Source of the DNA: Vulcanimicrobiota bacterium
GTDB taxonomy: Bacteria; Vulcanimicrobiota; Vulcanimicrobiia; Vulcanimicrobiales; Vulcanimicrobiaceae
Length of the DNA: 64,000 nt
Assembly (NCBI GenBank): GCA_027459645.1
Contig: DAIDHQ010000040.1
Coordinates: forward strand, 62,001 to 126,000
Direction of reading: 5' to 3'
Shown here: piece by piece, positions 28,762-37,076 of the stretch
How positions within the stretch are numbered: the stretch's first letter is position 1
How the letters are laid out: every line of letters starts with the position of its first letter
The notes under the pieces: generated by a model
What the model was told of the DNA's origin: nothing
Database searches by the model: none
What the model saw: only the letters and a program-made list of their open reading frames with translations
Made by a program: the position numbers and the translations under genes

Positions 28762-29172
28762 ATGATCTCTCTTCGTACCGGCGCTCTCGCGCTCTGCGCG
28801 GCACTCGCCGTTTCGGTTTCCGCCCTGGCGGCCGCACCGAGCACCCTCACCATCCCCATGAAAGCCCTCAACGGCAGCGGCGAAAACGGCACCGCCACGT
28901 TGACCCAGGAACCCGACGGTGTCAAAGTCGTCGTCGCTTTGAAGAACGGCTCCAAAGCTGCCCAACCCACGCACATCCACGTGGGAACCTGCGGCAACAT
29001 CAACAAGGCGCCCGAATATCCGCTGAACAACACGATGGGCGGCAAGGGTATGTCGATCGTGAAGGGCGTGAAGCTCGCCGACCTGCTGAAGGGCAAGTAC
29101 GCGATCAACGTGCACAAGAGCACGAGCGATCTGGGCACGTACGTTTCCTGCGGCAATATCACCGCCAAGTAG
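28762..29172 (+). CDS. small secreted beta-rich protein (CHRD/SOD-like pattern)
   Basis: 136 residues. Signal peptide (LALCAALAVSVSALAAAP), then LTIPMKALNGSGENGTATLTQ quoted in part (KALNGSGENGTA), THIHVGTCGNINKAPEYPLN, LADLLKGKYAINVHKSTSD and TYVSCGNITAK. The order 'G-x-A-T-L ... H-x-H-x-G-x-C ... Y-A-I-N-V-H ... C-G-N-I' recalls CHRD and Cu/Zn-SOD-like folds: two His in HIH, another in VHK, and two cysteines that may pair. Assignment is tentative. ATG 28762 has AAGGAA upstream. Periplasmic or extracellular. Confidence 0.7.
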   Translation: MISLRTGALALCAALAVSVSALAAAPSTLTIPMKALNGSGENGTATLTQEPDGVKVVVALKNGSKAAQPTHIHVGTCGNINKAPEYPLNNTMGGKGMSIVKGVKLADLLKGKYAINVHKSTSDLGTYVSCGNITAK

Positions 29173-29200
29173 CTTCCCTATCGGCGGCGAAGGACGGCGC

Positions 29201-29791
29201 ATGAACGACCGTCCTTCGCCCGCCTCGCGCTTCGGCGAACCGCCCGAAGACGCGCTCCCCGACGACATCCGCGAAATATATCAGACGAACCGAACGAAGC
29301 TCGGCTTCGTGCCGAACGTCTTTCGCGCGTACGCCCGGCGTCCCGAACACTTTCGTGCCTTCATGCAGTATCACGACGTGTTGATGAAGGGCCCGAGCGG
29401 CCTCTCGCGTGCCGAACGTGAAGCGATCGTCGTCGCGGTTAGTTCCGAGAATCGCTGCCAGTATTGCATGGTCGCCCATGGGGCGGCCTTACGCATTCTC
29501 GGCAAAGATGCAATGTTAGCCGAACGGATCGCCAACAATTGGCGCACGTCGGGCGCGCCGCCGCGATTAATGACCATACTCGGCTTTGCGTCGCGCGTAA
29601 ACGAACCGGGGTTCGCACCGACCGATGAAGATCTCGCGGCGTTGCGCGCATCGGGGTTCTCCGACGACGACATTTGGGATATCGCTGCAATCGCCGCGTT
29701 CTTCGGATTTTCGAACCGGATGGCTGGGCTGATGGACATGCGGCCGAACGACGAGTTCTACGACATGGGGCGCGGGAAAAAATCCGTGTAG
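29201..29791 (+). CDS. AhpD/CMD-family peroxidase-related protein
   Basis: 196 residues. N-half: IREIYQTNRTKLGFVPNVFRAYA (in parts: YQTNRTKLGFVPNVF), then the redox motif SSENRCQYCMVAHGAALR, where CxxC and the following His (C-x-x-C-x3-H) are the AhpD catalytic triad, and a helical C-half with DDDIWDIAAIAAFFGFSNR. Matches the uncharacterised peroxidase-related group of carboxymuconolactone-decarboxylase-like proteins. Cytoplasmic alkylhydroperoxidase activity is inferred. Start 28 bases after the preceding stop; likely the same transcript. Confidence 0.88.
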   Translation: MNDRPSPASRFGEPPEDALPDDIREIYQTNRTKLGFVPNVFRAYARRPEHFRAFMQYHDVLMKGPSGLSRAEREAIVVAVSSENRCQYCMVAHGAALRILGKDAMLAERIANNWRTSGAPPRLMTILGFASRVNEPGFAPTDEDLAALRASGFSDDDIWDIAAIAAFFGFSNRMAGLMDMRPNDEFYDMGRGKKSV

Positions 29792-29845
29792 TGCTGGAGT
29801 CCTTCGGGTAAATCTCAAGATACGCGAAGGAGGAATATTTTTACC

Positions 29846-30217
29846 GTGAGCAACGTTCACAACCGCGTACCTTGGATCAATCTCGCCATCGGCATTATGA
29901 CGATCATCGCGCCATACGCGCTCGGATCGTCGGACGCCGCGACGAAATGGAGCCTGGTGATCACCGGTATCGTGATCGGTATCGTCGCGATCATCGAACT
30001 GGCGATGGACGCGCAGAACCACCGCGTTGCCTATTGGCCCGTCATCAACATCCTTGCCGGCATTTGGCTACTGGTATCGACGTCGATGGCCGCCGGCAGC
30101 GTAGCAGTAATCTGGAACGACGTGGTTCTCGGCGTCGCCGCCATTATTACCGCGATCGTGGCGCTGTCGTACGATCGCATCGGCGTCGAATCCGGCACCC
30201 ATCAAATGACCCGCTAG
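29846..30217 (+). CDS. SPW-repeat membrane protein
   Basis: 123 residues, four membrane segments in two repeats: PWINLAIGIMTIIAPYALG and YWPVINILAGIWLLVSTSM each carry the SPW motif (W-x-N-x3-G-x-W/I), each followed by a second helix (VITGIVIGIVAIIELAM; VVLGVAAIITAIVAL). GTG 29846 is the only candidate start; GGAGG lies 12 bases upstream, rather far. Function of SPW proteins is unknown; inner membrane. Confidence 0.8.
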   Translation: MSNVHNRVPWINLAIGIMTIIAPYALGSSDAATKWSLVITGIVIGIVAIIELAMDAQNHRVAYWPVINILAGIWLLVSTSMAAGSVAVIWNDVVLGVAAIITAIVALSYDRIGVESGTHQMTR

Positions 30218-30237
30218 CTCCCCCGAGCTTGGTCACG

Positions 30238-30276
30238 AACTCGTTCATGCACGCGCTAAGCGTGCATGGACGAGTT
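30238..30276. terminator. 17-bp hairpin between convergent genes
   Basis: AACTCGTTCATGCACGC and GCGTGCATGGACGAGTT form a 17-base stem with one G-T pair and the loop GCTAA. It sits between the SPW gene and the threonine-dehydratase-like gene that end toward each other. No T-run, so it may be a terminator, an RNA-end protector or one copy of a dispersed repeat. Confidence 0.55.
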
Positions 30277-30324
30277 TGCAGAGATCAACGTCACGCCGTT
30301 CACCGACGTCTCGTTCGTGTCATC

Positions 30325-31284
30325 CTAAGCGAGAAGCTGCGCGTAGCGGGCCCGATCGACGTTGCCGCCGCTGATTATCGCTCCGGCGCGCTTTCCCGCG
30401 ACGTTCGGAATCTTGCCGTTCATCAACGCCGCTACGGCCGCCGCACCGCTGGGCTCGATCACCAGCTTCATGCGCTCAAAAACGAAGCGCATCGCTTCGA
30501 TCAGCTCGCGATCGCTCACGGTGGCGATGCCTGCGGCGTGTTCGCGCAGCACCGCGAAGGTCACGTCGCCCGGCGACTGCGTTTGCAAGCCGTCCGCGAT
30601 CGTTTGCGGCACGTCGATGACGACGCGTTCGCCGCGCTGCAGCGATTGCCGAACGTCGTCGCCGGCTTCCGGCTCGACGCCCCAGACCTCGATCTTCGGA
30701 TCGTGGTCGTGCGCTGCGAGTGCCGTTCCCGAGAGCAGCCCGCCGCCCCCCACCGGTGCGACGATCGCGTCGAGGCTCGGTACCTCTTCTAACAGTTCCA
30801 ACGCTGCGGTTCCGGCCCCGGCCACGATGCGTTCGTCATCGTACGGCGGCACGATCGTGGCGCCTCGTTTTTGCGCGATGCCCTGCGCGATAACCGCACG
30901 ATTTTCTTCCGACCGTTCGTAGAGGACGACTTCTGCACCGTAGCCGCGCGTTGCGTCGAGCTTCGCCTGCGGAGCGTCCTTCGGCATGACGATCGTTGCG
31001 GGAATGCCGAGCAGCTGCGCGGCGAGCGCCACCCCTTGGGCGTGATTGCCGCTCGAATAGGCAACGACGCCGCGCCGGCGCTCCTCGTCGTTCAACTGCA
31101 CCAGGCGATTGTAGGCGCCGCGAAACTTGAACGCGCCCATGCGCTGCAGGTTCTCGCACTTCACGAAGACGCTCGCACCGCAGATGCGGTCGAGCGTCGT
31201 CGAGGTTACGACCGGCGTGCGATGCGCGACGCCCGCAATACGCTGGGCCGCAGCGCGGACGTCGGCGCCGTTAGGTCCCGGCAC
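30325..31284 (-). CDS. threonine dehydratase/serine racemase-like PLP enzyme
   Basis: 319 residues, fold-type II PLP enzyme. PLP lysine in GAFKFRGAYN (about residue 53), SSGNHAQGVALAA, the phosphate loop VGGGGLLSGTALA and IEPSGAAAVAAL. No C-terminal ACT regulatory domain, as in catabolic TdcB-like threonine dehydratases or serine racemases. Converts L-threonine (or serine) to 2-oxobutyrate (or pyruvate) plus ammonia. GTG 31284 overlaps the end of the upstream lipoprotein gene by 14 bases; last gene of the GH130-RF3 operon. Confidence 0.88.
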   Translation of the reverse strand: MPGPNGADVRAAAQRIAGVAHRTPVVTSTTLDRICGASVFVKCENLQRMGAFKFRGAYNRLVQLNDEERRRGVVAYSSGNHAQGVALAAQLLGIPATIVMPKDAPQAKLDATRGYGAEVVLYERSEENRAVIAQGIAQKRGATIVPPYDDERIVAGAGTAALELLEEVPSLDAIVAPVGGGGLLSGTALAAHDHDPKIEVWGVEPEAGDDVRQSLQRGERVVIDVPQTIADGLQTQSPGDVTFAVLREHAAGIATVSDRELIEAMRFVFERMKLVIEPSGAAAVAALMNGKIPNVAGKRAGAIISGGNVDRARYAQLLA

Positions 31285-31648
31285 CGGCGCCGTTCTTGAT
31301 GTGGAAGTGCCACGATGCGACCTTGTCCTGATCGTTGAGGATCAGCCACTCGGTGTACATGTGCTTCTGAAATTTCACGTTGAAGCAGTGATAGCCGGGA
31401 TGCTCGCACGGCGTGTATTCTTTGACCGATTCCAGCTTGCCCTGGGCGCTCAGTTCGTCGGAATACTGCGCGAGTTGCGACCGGGTGATGTTGATGTTCG
31501 ACGCGACCTGGTTCTTCACCGAATCGAAATTATCGGCGACGACCGCTTGCGTGATTTGATCGGCGGCCTTTTCGTATTTGTTTTCGAACGAGCAGCCGGA
31601 GATCACGACGGCGGCTGCGGCGAGGGCGAGCAGCGAACGATACTTCAC
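31271..31648 (-). CDS. small lipoprotein, unknown function
   Basis: 125 residues from GTG 31648 with GGAGG ten bases upstream. Signal VKYRSLLALAAAAVVISGC with lipobox ISGC, then a helical region (FENKYEKAADQITQAVVADN) and a beta-like C-half with a Cys pair (EYTPCEHPGYHCFNVKFQKH) and WLILNDQDKVASWHFH. The general layout (YEKAAD..V...D...V...N) resembles small periplasmic stress lipoproteins, but no family is claimed. GTG and the RF3 stop overlap as GTGA. Confidence 0.75.
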   Translation of the reverse strand: MKYRSLLALAAAAVVISGCSFENKYEKAADQITQAVVADNFDSVKNQVASNINITRSQLAQYSDELSAQGKLESVKEYTPCEHPGYHCFNVKFQKHMYTEWLILNDQDKVASWHFHIKNGAGAGT

Positions 31649-33261
31649 GATGAGACGGCCTCCTGAGAGACTTCGGCTACGAAGGGTGCGAAGACGAGGC
31701 TGGGGTTCCATTCTTGTGCGAGGCGCACGCTCCACTCGCTCTCGAAGAGCGCGACCGGCCGCCCTTCCCAATCCTCGACGAGCTTCGCATTCGACGGCAT
31801 CTGAGCGCGCGCGGCATCCACTGGAGCCTGTCCCGAGCCGCTCGAAGGACCTTCGACGCGGCGTGCGAGGGTATAGGGCATCGGCATAAATGCGGTCTTC
31901 ACGCCGTATTCGGATTCGAGCCGGTATTTCGCGACTTCGAACTGTAACTCGCCCACGACCGCCATGATCGGTTCGGTTCGCGTCGAGCCCCACGGATAAA
32001 AGACTTGCACCGCTCCCTCTTCGCGCAACTGCGCGATGCCTTTGCCGAACGATTTGTAGCTCGAGGTATCGATACTGCGGACCGAGGCAAAATGTTCCGG
32101 CGCGAAGACCGGGATCGGCGGAAAGACGACGGGCTTGCCTTGGTAGAGCGTATCGCCGATCGCGAAGACGCCCGGGTTCGCGAGGCCGAGTACGTCCCCC
32201 GCGTACGCGTCGTCGAGCGATTCGCGCTCGTCGGCGAAGAGCTTCATCGCGCGCGAAAGGCGGACGTCTTTACCGGTTCGTTCGTTGCGTACCGTCATAT
32301 CGCGTTCGAATTTTCCGGAGCAGACGCGAATGAAGGCGATACGGTCGCGATGGCGCGGATCCATATTCGCCTGAATTTTAAAGACGAAGCCGGTGAAGCG
32401 TTCCTCGTCAGGGGAAACGTCTCCCCGCGCCGCCGGCGGCGGGCTCATCGCGATAAACTCGTCCAAAAAGAGCTGCACGCCGAAGTTCGTCACCGCGGAC
32501 CCGAAAAACACCGGCGTACTCTCTCCGCGCAACATCGCGTCGCGATCGAACGATTCGCCGGCACCCTCGAGTAATTCCAGACGGTCGACGAACTGCGCGT
32601 AGGTTACGTCGTCGACCATCTCGCGAATCTTGGCGTCGCGCGGATCGCTCGTTTGCACGGCAGCCTTCTTCGAACCGTGCGCGCTGCGTTCGAAGAGATG
32701 CAGTTGGTGCGTCTGCCGGTCGTACACGCCTTTGAACGTGTCGCCGCTTCCGAGCGGCCAGTTCATCGGGAACGCCCCGATACCGAGCACGCGCTCGAGT
32801 TCGTCGAGCAACTCGAGTGGATCGCGGCTCGGGCGGTCCATCTTGTTCATGAACGTAAAGAGCGGAATCTTCCGTTCGCGGCAGATCGCGAAGAGCTTTT
32901 TGGTCTGCGGTTCGACGCCTTTGGCGGCATCGATCAACATCACGGCCGCGTCCGCGGCTAAAAGCGTACGATACGTGTCTTCGCCGAAGTCTTGGTGTCC
33001 CGGCGTATCCAGCAGGTTGATCGTGAAGCCTTGATAGGGGAATTGCAGCACCGTCGACGTGATCGAGATCCCGCGTTCGCGCTCGAGTTCCATCCAGTCG
33101 CTCGTGACCGCGCGCTGACGCTTGCGCGCGGAAACCTGCCCCGCAACGTGAATCGCTCCGCCGTACAGCAAGAGTTTTTCCGTCAACGTGGTCTTCCCGG
33201 CGTCGGGATGCGAGATAATGGCAAACGTGCGCCGTTTGCGCACTTCTTCGACGATGCTCAT
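31645..33261 (-). CDS. prfC: peptide chain release factor 3
   Basis: 538 residues. GTPase domain with SHPDAGKTTLTEKLLLYGGA (G1), the switch-like ELERERGISITS, DTPGHQDFGEDTYRTLLAAD (G3), NKMDRPSRDPLELLD (G4), and the RF3-type C-domains (VFYPWGSTRTEPIMAVVGEL in part). RF3 removes RF1/RF2 from the ribosome after peptide release. Length and motifs are typical. Unusual is its setting: cotranscribed, with overlaps, between a GH130 enzyme/TM protein and a lipoprotein. Confidence 0.95.
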   Translation of the reverse strand: MSIVEEVRKRRTFAIISHPDAGKTTLTEKLLLYGGAIHVAGQVSARKRQRAVTSDWMELERERGISITSTVLQFPYQGFTINLLDTPGHQDFGEDTYRTLLAADAAVMLIDAAKGVEPQTKKLFAICRERKIPLFTFMNKMDRPSRDPLELLDELERVLGIGAFPMNWPLGSGDTFKGVYDRQTHQLHLFERSAHGSKKAAVQTSDPRDAKIREMVDDVTYAQFVDRLELLEGAGESFDRDAMLRGESTPVFFGSAVTNFGVQLFLDEFIAMSPPPAARGDVSPDEERFTGFVFKIQANMDPRHRDRIAFIRVCSGKFERDMTVRNERTGKDVRLSRAMKLFADERESLDDAYAGDVLGLANPGVFAIGDTLYQGKPVVFPPIPVFAPEHFASVRSIDTSSYKSFGKGIAQLREEGAVQVFYPWGSTRTEPIMAVVGELQFEVAKYRLESEYGVKTAFMPMPYTLARRVEGPSSGSGQAPVDAARAQMPSNAKLVEDWEGRPVALFESEWSVRLAQEWNPSLVFAPFVAEVSQEAVSS

Positions 33262-33270
33262 GCTACCGGT

Positions 33271-33744
33271 CTATGGCGAGGTGTAGGTCCGCAGATCCGC
33301 CGATTCACCGCTCGTGCGAAGCAGCACGAGTAACCCGTCCGCGCGATAGAGCGTCGCGTGGGGCGGTACGGCAAGGCGGTCTTGACCGCGGACGACGACC
33401 ACTTCGCCGTCGGCCACAAAAATCGTGCAGGGACCGTAGTGCAGGAGCTCCCCCGGCTCGACTTCCTTCGCTCCGGCCGGCATCCGCGAGCGCACGTACG
33501 CAATGGAGCCATGCGATTCCGATTCTTGCAGCAAGCAGTTCGGCACGGCCGAAAGCGCCCAGGGACCCGACCCCCGGAAGGGCGGGCGAGGCCCCCTCGT
33601 ATCGCCGGCGACGCCGCCGTGCAGATCGGTCGGTCCGGTGGTCGGCCGGACGTGCATCGTAATCCGATCGCGAAAGCTCCAGGCCGTCATTGCAACGACC
33701 ACCGCAACGACGATGACCGTGGCAATCGCAAAATAGCGAATCAA
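33271..33744 (-). CDS. membrane-anchored hypothetical protein
   Basis: 157 residues. One N-terminal transmembrane helix (FAIATVIVVAVVVAMTAWSF), a Pro/Gly-rich linker (GVAGDTRGPRPPFRGSG), then a beta-rich C-half with VEPGELLHYGPCTIFVADGE and VVVVRGQDRLAVPPHA, resembling a small cupin-like or SH3-like sheet but not identifiable. TTG 33744 overlaps the upstream GH130 stop as TTGA. Ends nine bases before prfC. Confidence 0.68.
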   Translation of the reverse strand: MIRYFAIATVIVVAVVVAMTAWSFRDRITMHVRPTTGPTDLHGGVAGDTRGPRPPFRGSGPWALSAVPNCLLQESESHGSIAYVRSRMPAGAKEVEPGELLHYGPCTIFVADGEVVVVRGQDRLAVPPHATLYRADGLLVLLRTSGESADLRTYTSP

Positions 33745-34802
33745 TGAAGCGTGAGCCGGGCCGCGCCGATCGTGTAATCCGCCATGCCGTAATACACGTC
33801 GAAGACGCGATCACCGAGGTCCGGCCGAGGATCGATACCGGTCGGAAAGACGACGTTATCGACGATGCCGACGCGCTCTAATTCCGACATCGGCGTAAGC
33901 ACCGGCGCAGGCGATCGATAGATCACGTGATCGGGTCTTTCGTAATCGTGGATCACGATGCCGGCGCTGTAGCGAAACTTCGGTTTCGCACCGTTGTTGT
34001 CGAGGAGATCGACGGCATGATAGAGCGACATCCACCCTTCCTCGATGCGCACGGGCGGCGTTCCTCCGCCGATCTTGATCGATCCCCACTCCTCGTTGGG
34101 AGCAAGAACGAGCACGCTTTCGTACACGTCGAGCAAACGGTCGATGTCGTGCAGCACCGGTTCGAGCGGAATGTAGCCGATGCGAATCGATTCGCGATCG
34201 TTGTACGGCATGCGTTCGATCATCGGAATTGCGGCGCGCCCGTCGACGGCGGAGAGATGCAGCATCGGACGATGGTAGAACGCGAGCGACGGAACGCCGC
34301 TGGGCGAAATGACCGGCTCGGGAAAAAACACGCCGTCTTTGTCGTCGCCTTGCGACATGCCCGGCTGCGTGAATCGCATCAAGCCAAGGCGTTTCCACGT
34401 CACCGCGTCGTCGCTGAGCGCGATGGCGATGCGCGGGCCGGCCGGACCGAACGCCGTGTAGACCATCACGTATTGATCGATGCACGGCACGAACGTCGTG
34501 CGCGGATCTTCGCATCCGTACCCGGGTTGAGGGCGAAGCTCGTAAGGCGCCTCGGGTTCGAGCGCAAAGCTTTGGCGGTTGACGCGATATCCGCCGCTTC
34601 CGTCCTCGGACACGAAGACGCGGCCGATGCGTGAGATATTTCCCTTTGCAACGTCGCGTGGATAGAGGAGCAAGCGGCCGTCGCGCGTGCGCGCGACCGC
34701 CGGATTCAGTACACCTTCGACTTCGGCTGCGTCGCCGTTGGGCGACAGCACCAGACCAAGGCGTTCAACAGTGGCTTCGAACTGCCGTACGGGTTCAATC
34801 AC
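33741..34802 (-). CDS. glycoside hydrolase family 130-like protein
   Basis: 353 residues, five-bladed propeller of the GH130 type: VLNPAVARTRDGRLLLYPR, GCEDPRTTFV (the typical ED-P-R segment), YVMVYTAFGP, IKIGGGTPPVRIEEGWMSLY (in part), FRYSAGIVIHDYERPDHVIYRS (in part) and NVVFPTGID followed by YYGMADYTIG. GH130 enzymes are phosphorylases or hydrolases acting on beta-1,2- or beta-1,4-mannosides. Cytoplasmic (no signal). GTG 34802 start. First gene of the minus-strand operon ending at 30325. Confidence 0.86.
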   Translation of the reverse strand: MIEPVRQFEATVERLGLVLSPNGDAAEVEGVLNPAVARTRDGRLLLYPRDVAKGNISRIGRVFVSEDGSGGYRVNRQSFALEPEAPYELRPQPGYGCEDPRTTFVPCIDQYVMVYTAFGPAGPRIAIALSDDAVTWKRLGLMRFTQPGMSQGDDKDGVFFPEPVISPSGVPSLAFYHRPMLHLSAVDGRAAIPMIERMPYNDRESIRIGYIPLEPVLHDIDRLLDVYESVLVLAPNEEWGSIKIGGGTPPVRIEEGWMSLYHAVDLLDNNGAKPKFRYSAGIVIHDYERPDHVIYRSPAPVLTPMSELERVGIVDNVVFPTGIDPRPDLGDRVFDVYYGMADYTIGAARLTLH

Positions 34803-34860
34803 GCTGTAGTGTATCGTCCTCGACCAGACAAATCTGATCCGTTCCTACCGCATTTCTCAA

Positions 34861-35292
34861 TCATGGTAACTCGGTCTGGGCGACGGGATCATTGCTCGGG
34901 GTGACGACCTCCACCCGCTCACCGCGCCGATAGACGCTGTTGGGGATGATCCAGAGGGTGTAGGTATCGTAATTCGCCGAGGGCTCGCCTCCATCACCGG
35001 GAGCTGCCTCGAAGGCCACGACCCTCACGCGCTCGTCGTTCGCGCGGATGGATTCAACCACCTGACGGAAGCCGCTGCGATTGTGAGGCCCCATCAGGAG
35101 CACCACCCCGAACTCGCCCCGGAAGCGGATGGGAGCGCGGATACCGAGCCTAGCCAGGGACGCATCGTCTCGAACGACGACGACCTGATTTCCGGCGGCG
35201 AAAGCCGTATCGCCCGTGCGGTAGGTCTTCACGCGAACCTCACGGCAACCGGCCAAGACCAGGAGCGCCGCGAGCGCCCAGAATCGCTTCAC
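34861..35292 (-). CDS. small lipoprotein, unknown function
   Basis: 143 residues from GTG 35292: signal KRFWALAALLVLAGC with lipobox LAGC, then a basic beta-rich domain (VRVKTYRTGDTAFAAGNQVVVV in part, FGVVLLMGPHNRSGFRQVV, YTLWIIPNSVYRRGERVEVV). No clear Shine-Dalgarno and no family recognised. Divergent from TIV member C with a 59-base shared upstream region. Confidence 0.7.
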   Translation of the reverse strand: MKRFWALAALLVLAGCREVRVKTYRTGDTAFAAGNQVVVVRDDASLARLGIRAPIRFRGEFGVVLLMGPHNRSGFRQVVESIRANDERVRVVAFEAAPGDGGEPSANYDTYTLWIIPNSVYRRGERVEVVTPSNDPVAQTELP

Positions 35293-35351
35293 CGCTTCGT
35301 TTTTCGCCCCGCCGTCACCATTTGCCCCGTGCTGCGTTGTAGAATAGCAAG

Positions 35352-36101
35352 ATGCTCGCAGCGCTCCTCGCTCTCGCCACTGCGGCGCCCTCCCCGTCCC
35401 CATCGGCGCAGCCGCTCCAGACCATCGTGACGGTTCGCACGTCGCCGTTTTGCGGCGCGTTCGCGACGCACGTAAATTCGGCGATTTCATCCGCGGTCAA
35501 CAACGACAAGAGCCTGGGCACCGTCATTTTCATGCTGCGCGCACGCGGCCTCTCGTCGTCCAGCATCGAGCGCAACAACGAAATTCTCCGGCTCGAAAAT
35601 GCGGCCGATTCCATGTATCGCGCGTATCGCGCGGGCGAACGTGAAGTCGATCACTTGCGCGATCTTGCAAAGACCGCGAAAGACAAGAGCGAGCAAGAAG
35701 ATATCAAATCGTCGGCGGATGCTCTCGGAGGCGTGCTCTATCGTCAGCATTTGATCCAGCGCGATCTGGACGGATTCGTCGCGTATCTGCAAGCCGGCGA
35801 CCTGCGGCGCGACAGCGACGCCGAAGCGACGCAAAACGAGGCCCTTTTCGGTGCGCCGGATGCGCATTATGCGGCCTCGCATCCCTCGCTGGTCGACGGT
35901 CACGACTACTGGCTGCCGACCGACGTCGGTGCAGGCATGCAGGCGAATAGCTCGCTGCCGCTTGCGGGCGAAGAGAGCCTGGGACAGGACCAATCCTACG
36001 CGCGCGCCGCCTCCCGGGATTTCGAGCGGCGCGTCCCCGGCATTCTCAAAGACGAGCTTAGGGCCGGCGCGCGAATCGCGCGGGCCAACGAACGCTGCTG
36101 A
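35352..36101 (+). CDS. two-cysteine TIV family secreted protein, member C (divergent)
   Basis: 249 residues. Signal MLAALLALATAAP, then the shortened signature QTIVTVRTSPFCGAF, a long helical region rich in charged residues (DKSEQEDIKSSADALGG) and a last-residue cysteine (RIARANERC). The mature chain has only these two cysteines, as in the other members, but the body is strongly diverged. It lies 72 bases upstream of ctaA. Exported; function unknown. Confidence 0.7.
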   Translation: MLAALLALATAAPSPSPSAQPLQTIVTVRTSPFCGAFATHVNSAISSAVNNDKSLGTVIFMLRARGLSSSSIERNNEILRLENAADSMYRAYRAGEREVDHLRDLAKTAKDKSEQEDIKSSADALGGVLYRQHLIQRDLDGFVAYLQAGDLRRDSDAEATQNEALFGAPDAHYAASHPSLVDGHDYWLPTDVGAGMQANSSLPLAGEESLGQDQSYARAASRDFERRVPGILKDELRAGARIARANERC

Positions 36102-36173
36102 CCGCTTCGCCCCGGCGCCGGTAAGACAAGGGTCCTTGCCGGGTTCGAGGCCCCGTCGTACGCTAGAGCCTCC

Positions 36174-37076
36174 GTGAATACTTTGCGACGCTTGTCGGCG
36201 GCTACGGTCGCCGTTTCGTTGGCGACCGTCATGCTGGGCAGTTGGACGCGAATCAACGGGGCTGGGATGACCTGCCCCGATTGGCCGCTATGCCATGGCA
36301 TGCTGGTGCCGTCATTTGCCGACGGCACGATCTGGGAGTGGACGCACCGGCTCTTTGCCTTTTGCGTGGCTCCGCTCGTCGTCGCCGTCATGATCGCCGC
36401 CTGGAGGGTACGCGAGCGTTCACCCTTCGTTTCCCCCATGCTGGGCGTCATAGGCGCCCTTTTCATCATCCAGGTGCTCTTGGGCGCCGCGACGGTCCAT
36501 CTGTCGAACAGCCCGATGTCCGTCGTACTCCACTGGGGAACGGCCATGGCCTTCGTCGCGTCGCTCGTGGCGATGACGCTGGTTGCCGGCGAACCGAGCC
36601 CTTCGGACGGGCATTCCTCGGAAGTGCTGCTGACGGGGATTCTTTCGGGAACCGCACTCATCGCTTTTGTCACGATGTGCGTCGGCGCATACGTCAGCTC
36701 GAGCGGCGCCGGCCTCGCCTGCCTTTCGATTCCCGAATGCGCGGGTAATGTCGTAGTCTACAGTCAAGGACAGTTCGTGCAGATGCTCCATCGCACGATC
36801 GCCGCCGGAACGCTGCTTCTTGCCGTCGCCTCGTGCGCGCTCGTGTGGCTGCGAGCCGCAAGCGTTCGGGTGCGCGTTACGACGACTGCCGGATTGTTAC
36901 TCGTCTTCGTTCAGGTATTACTAGGATTGCTCAACGTCGCACTGCGTTTGCCGATGGATCTGCGTGAAGCCCACGCGTTTAATGCGGCGCTCGTCTTTCT
37001 CGCCTTCGTGACCGCCGCGCTGTTTTCGGCGCTCGACGCGCGAACGGCATCGCCGCAGGCTGACGCGCTCCGGTGA
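36174..37076 (+). CDS. ctaA: heme A synthase
   Basis: 300 residues, eight membrane segments. Cysteine pair CPDWPLCHG in the first external loop and a second pair in SIPEC/LACL (GAGLACLSIPECAG), GSWTRINGAG, WEWTHRLFAF and MLHRTIAAG with the heme-ligand histidines. Oxidises heme O to heme A for the aa3-type oxidase encoded at 43924-47926. GTG 36174 start; its stop overlaps ctaB as GTGA. Confidence 0.92.
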   Translation: MNTLRRLSAATVAVSLATVMLGSWTRINGAGMTCPDWPLCHGMLVPSFADGTIWEWTHRLFAFCVAPLVVAVMIAAWRVRERSPFVSPMLGVIGALFIIQVLLGAATVHLSNSPMSVVLHWGTAMAFVASLVAMTLVAGEPSPSDGHSSEVLLTGILSGTALIAFVTMCVGAYVSSSGAGLACLSIPECAGNVVVYSQGQFVQMLHRTIAAGTLLLAVASCALVWLRAASVRVRVTTTAGLLLVFVQVLLGLLNVALRLPMDLREAHAFNAALVFLAFVTAALFSALDARTASPQADALR

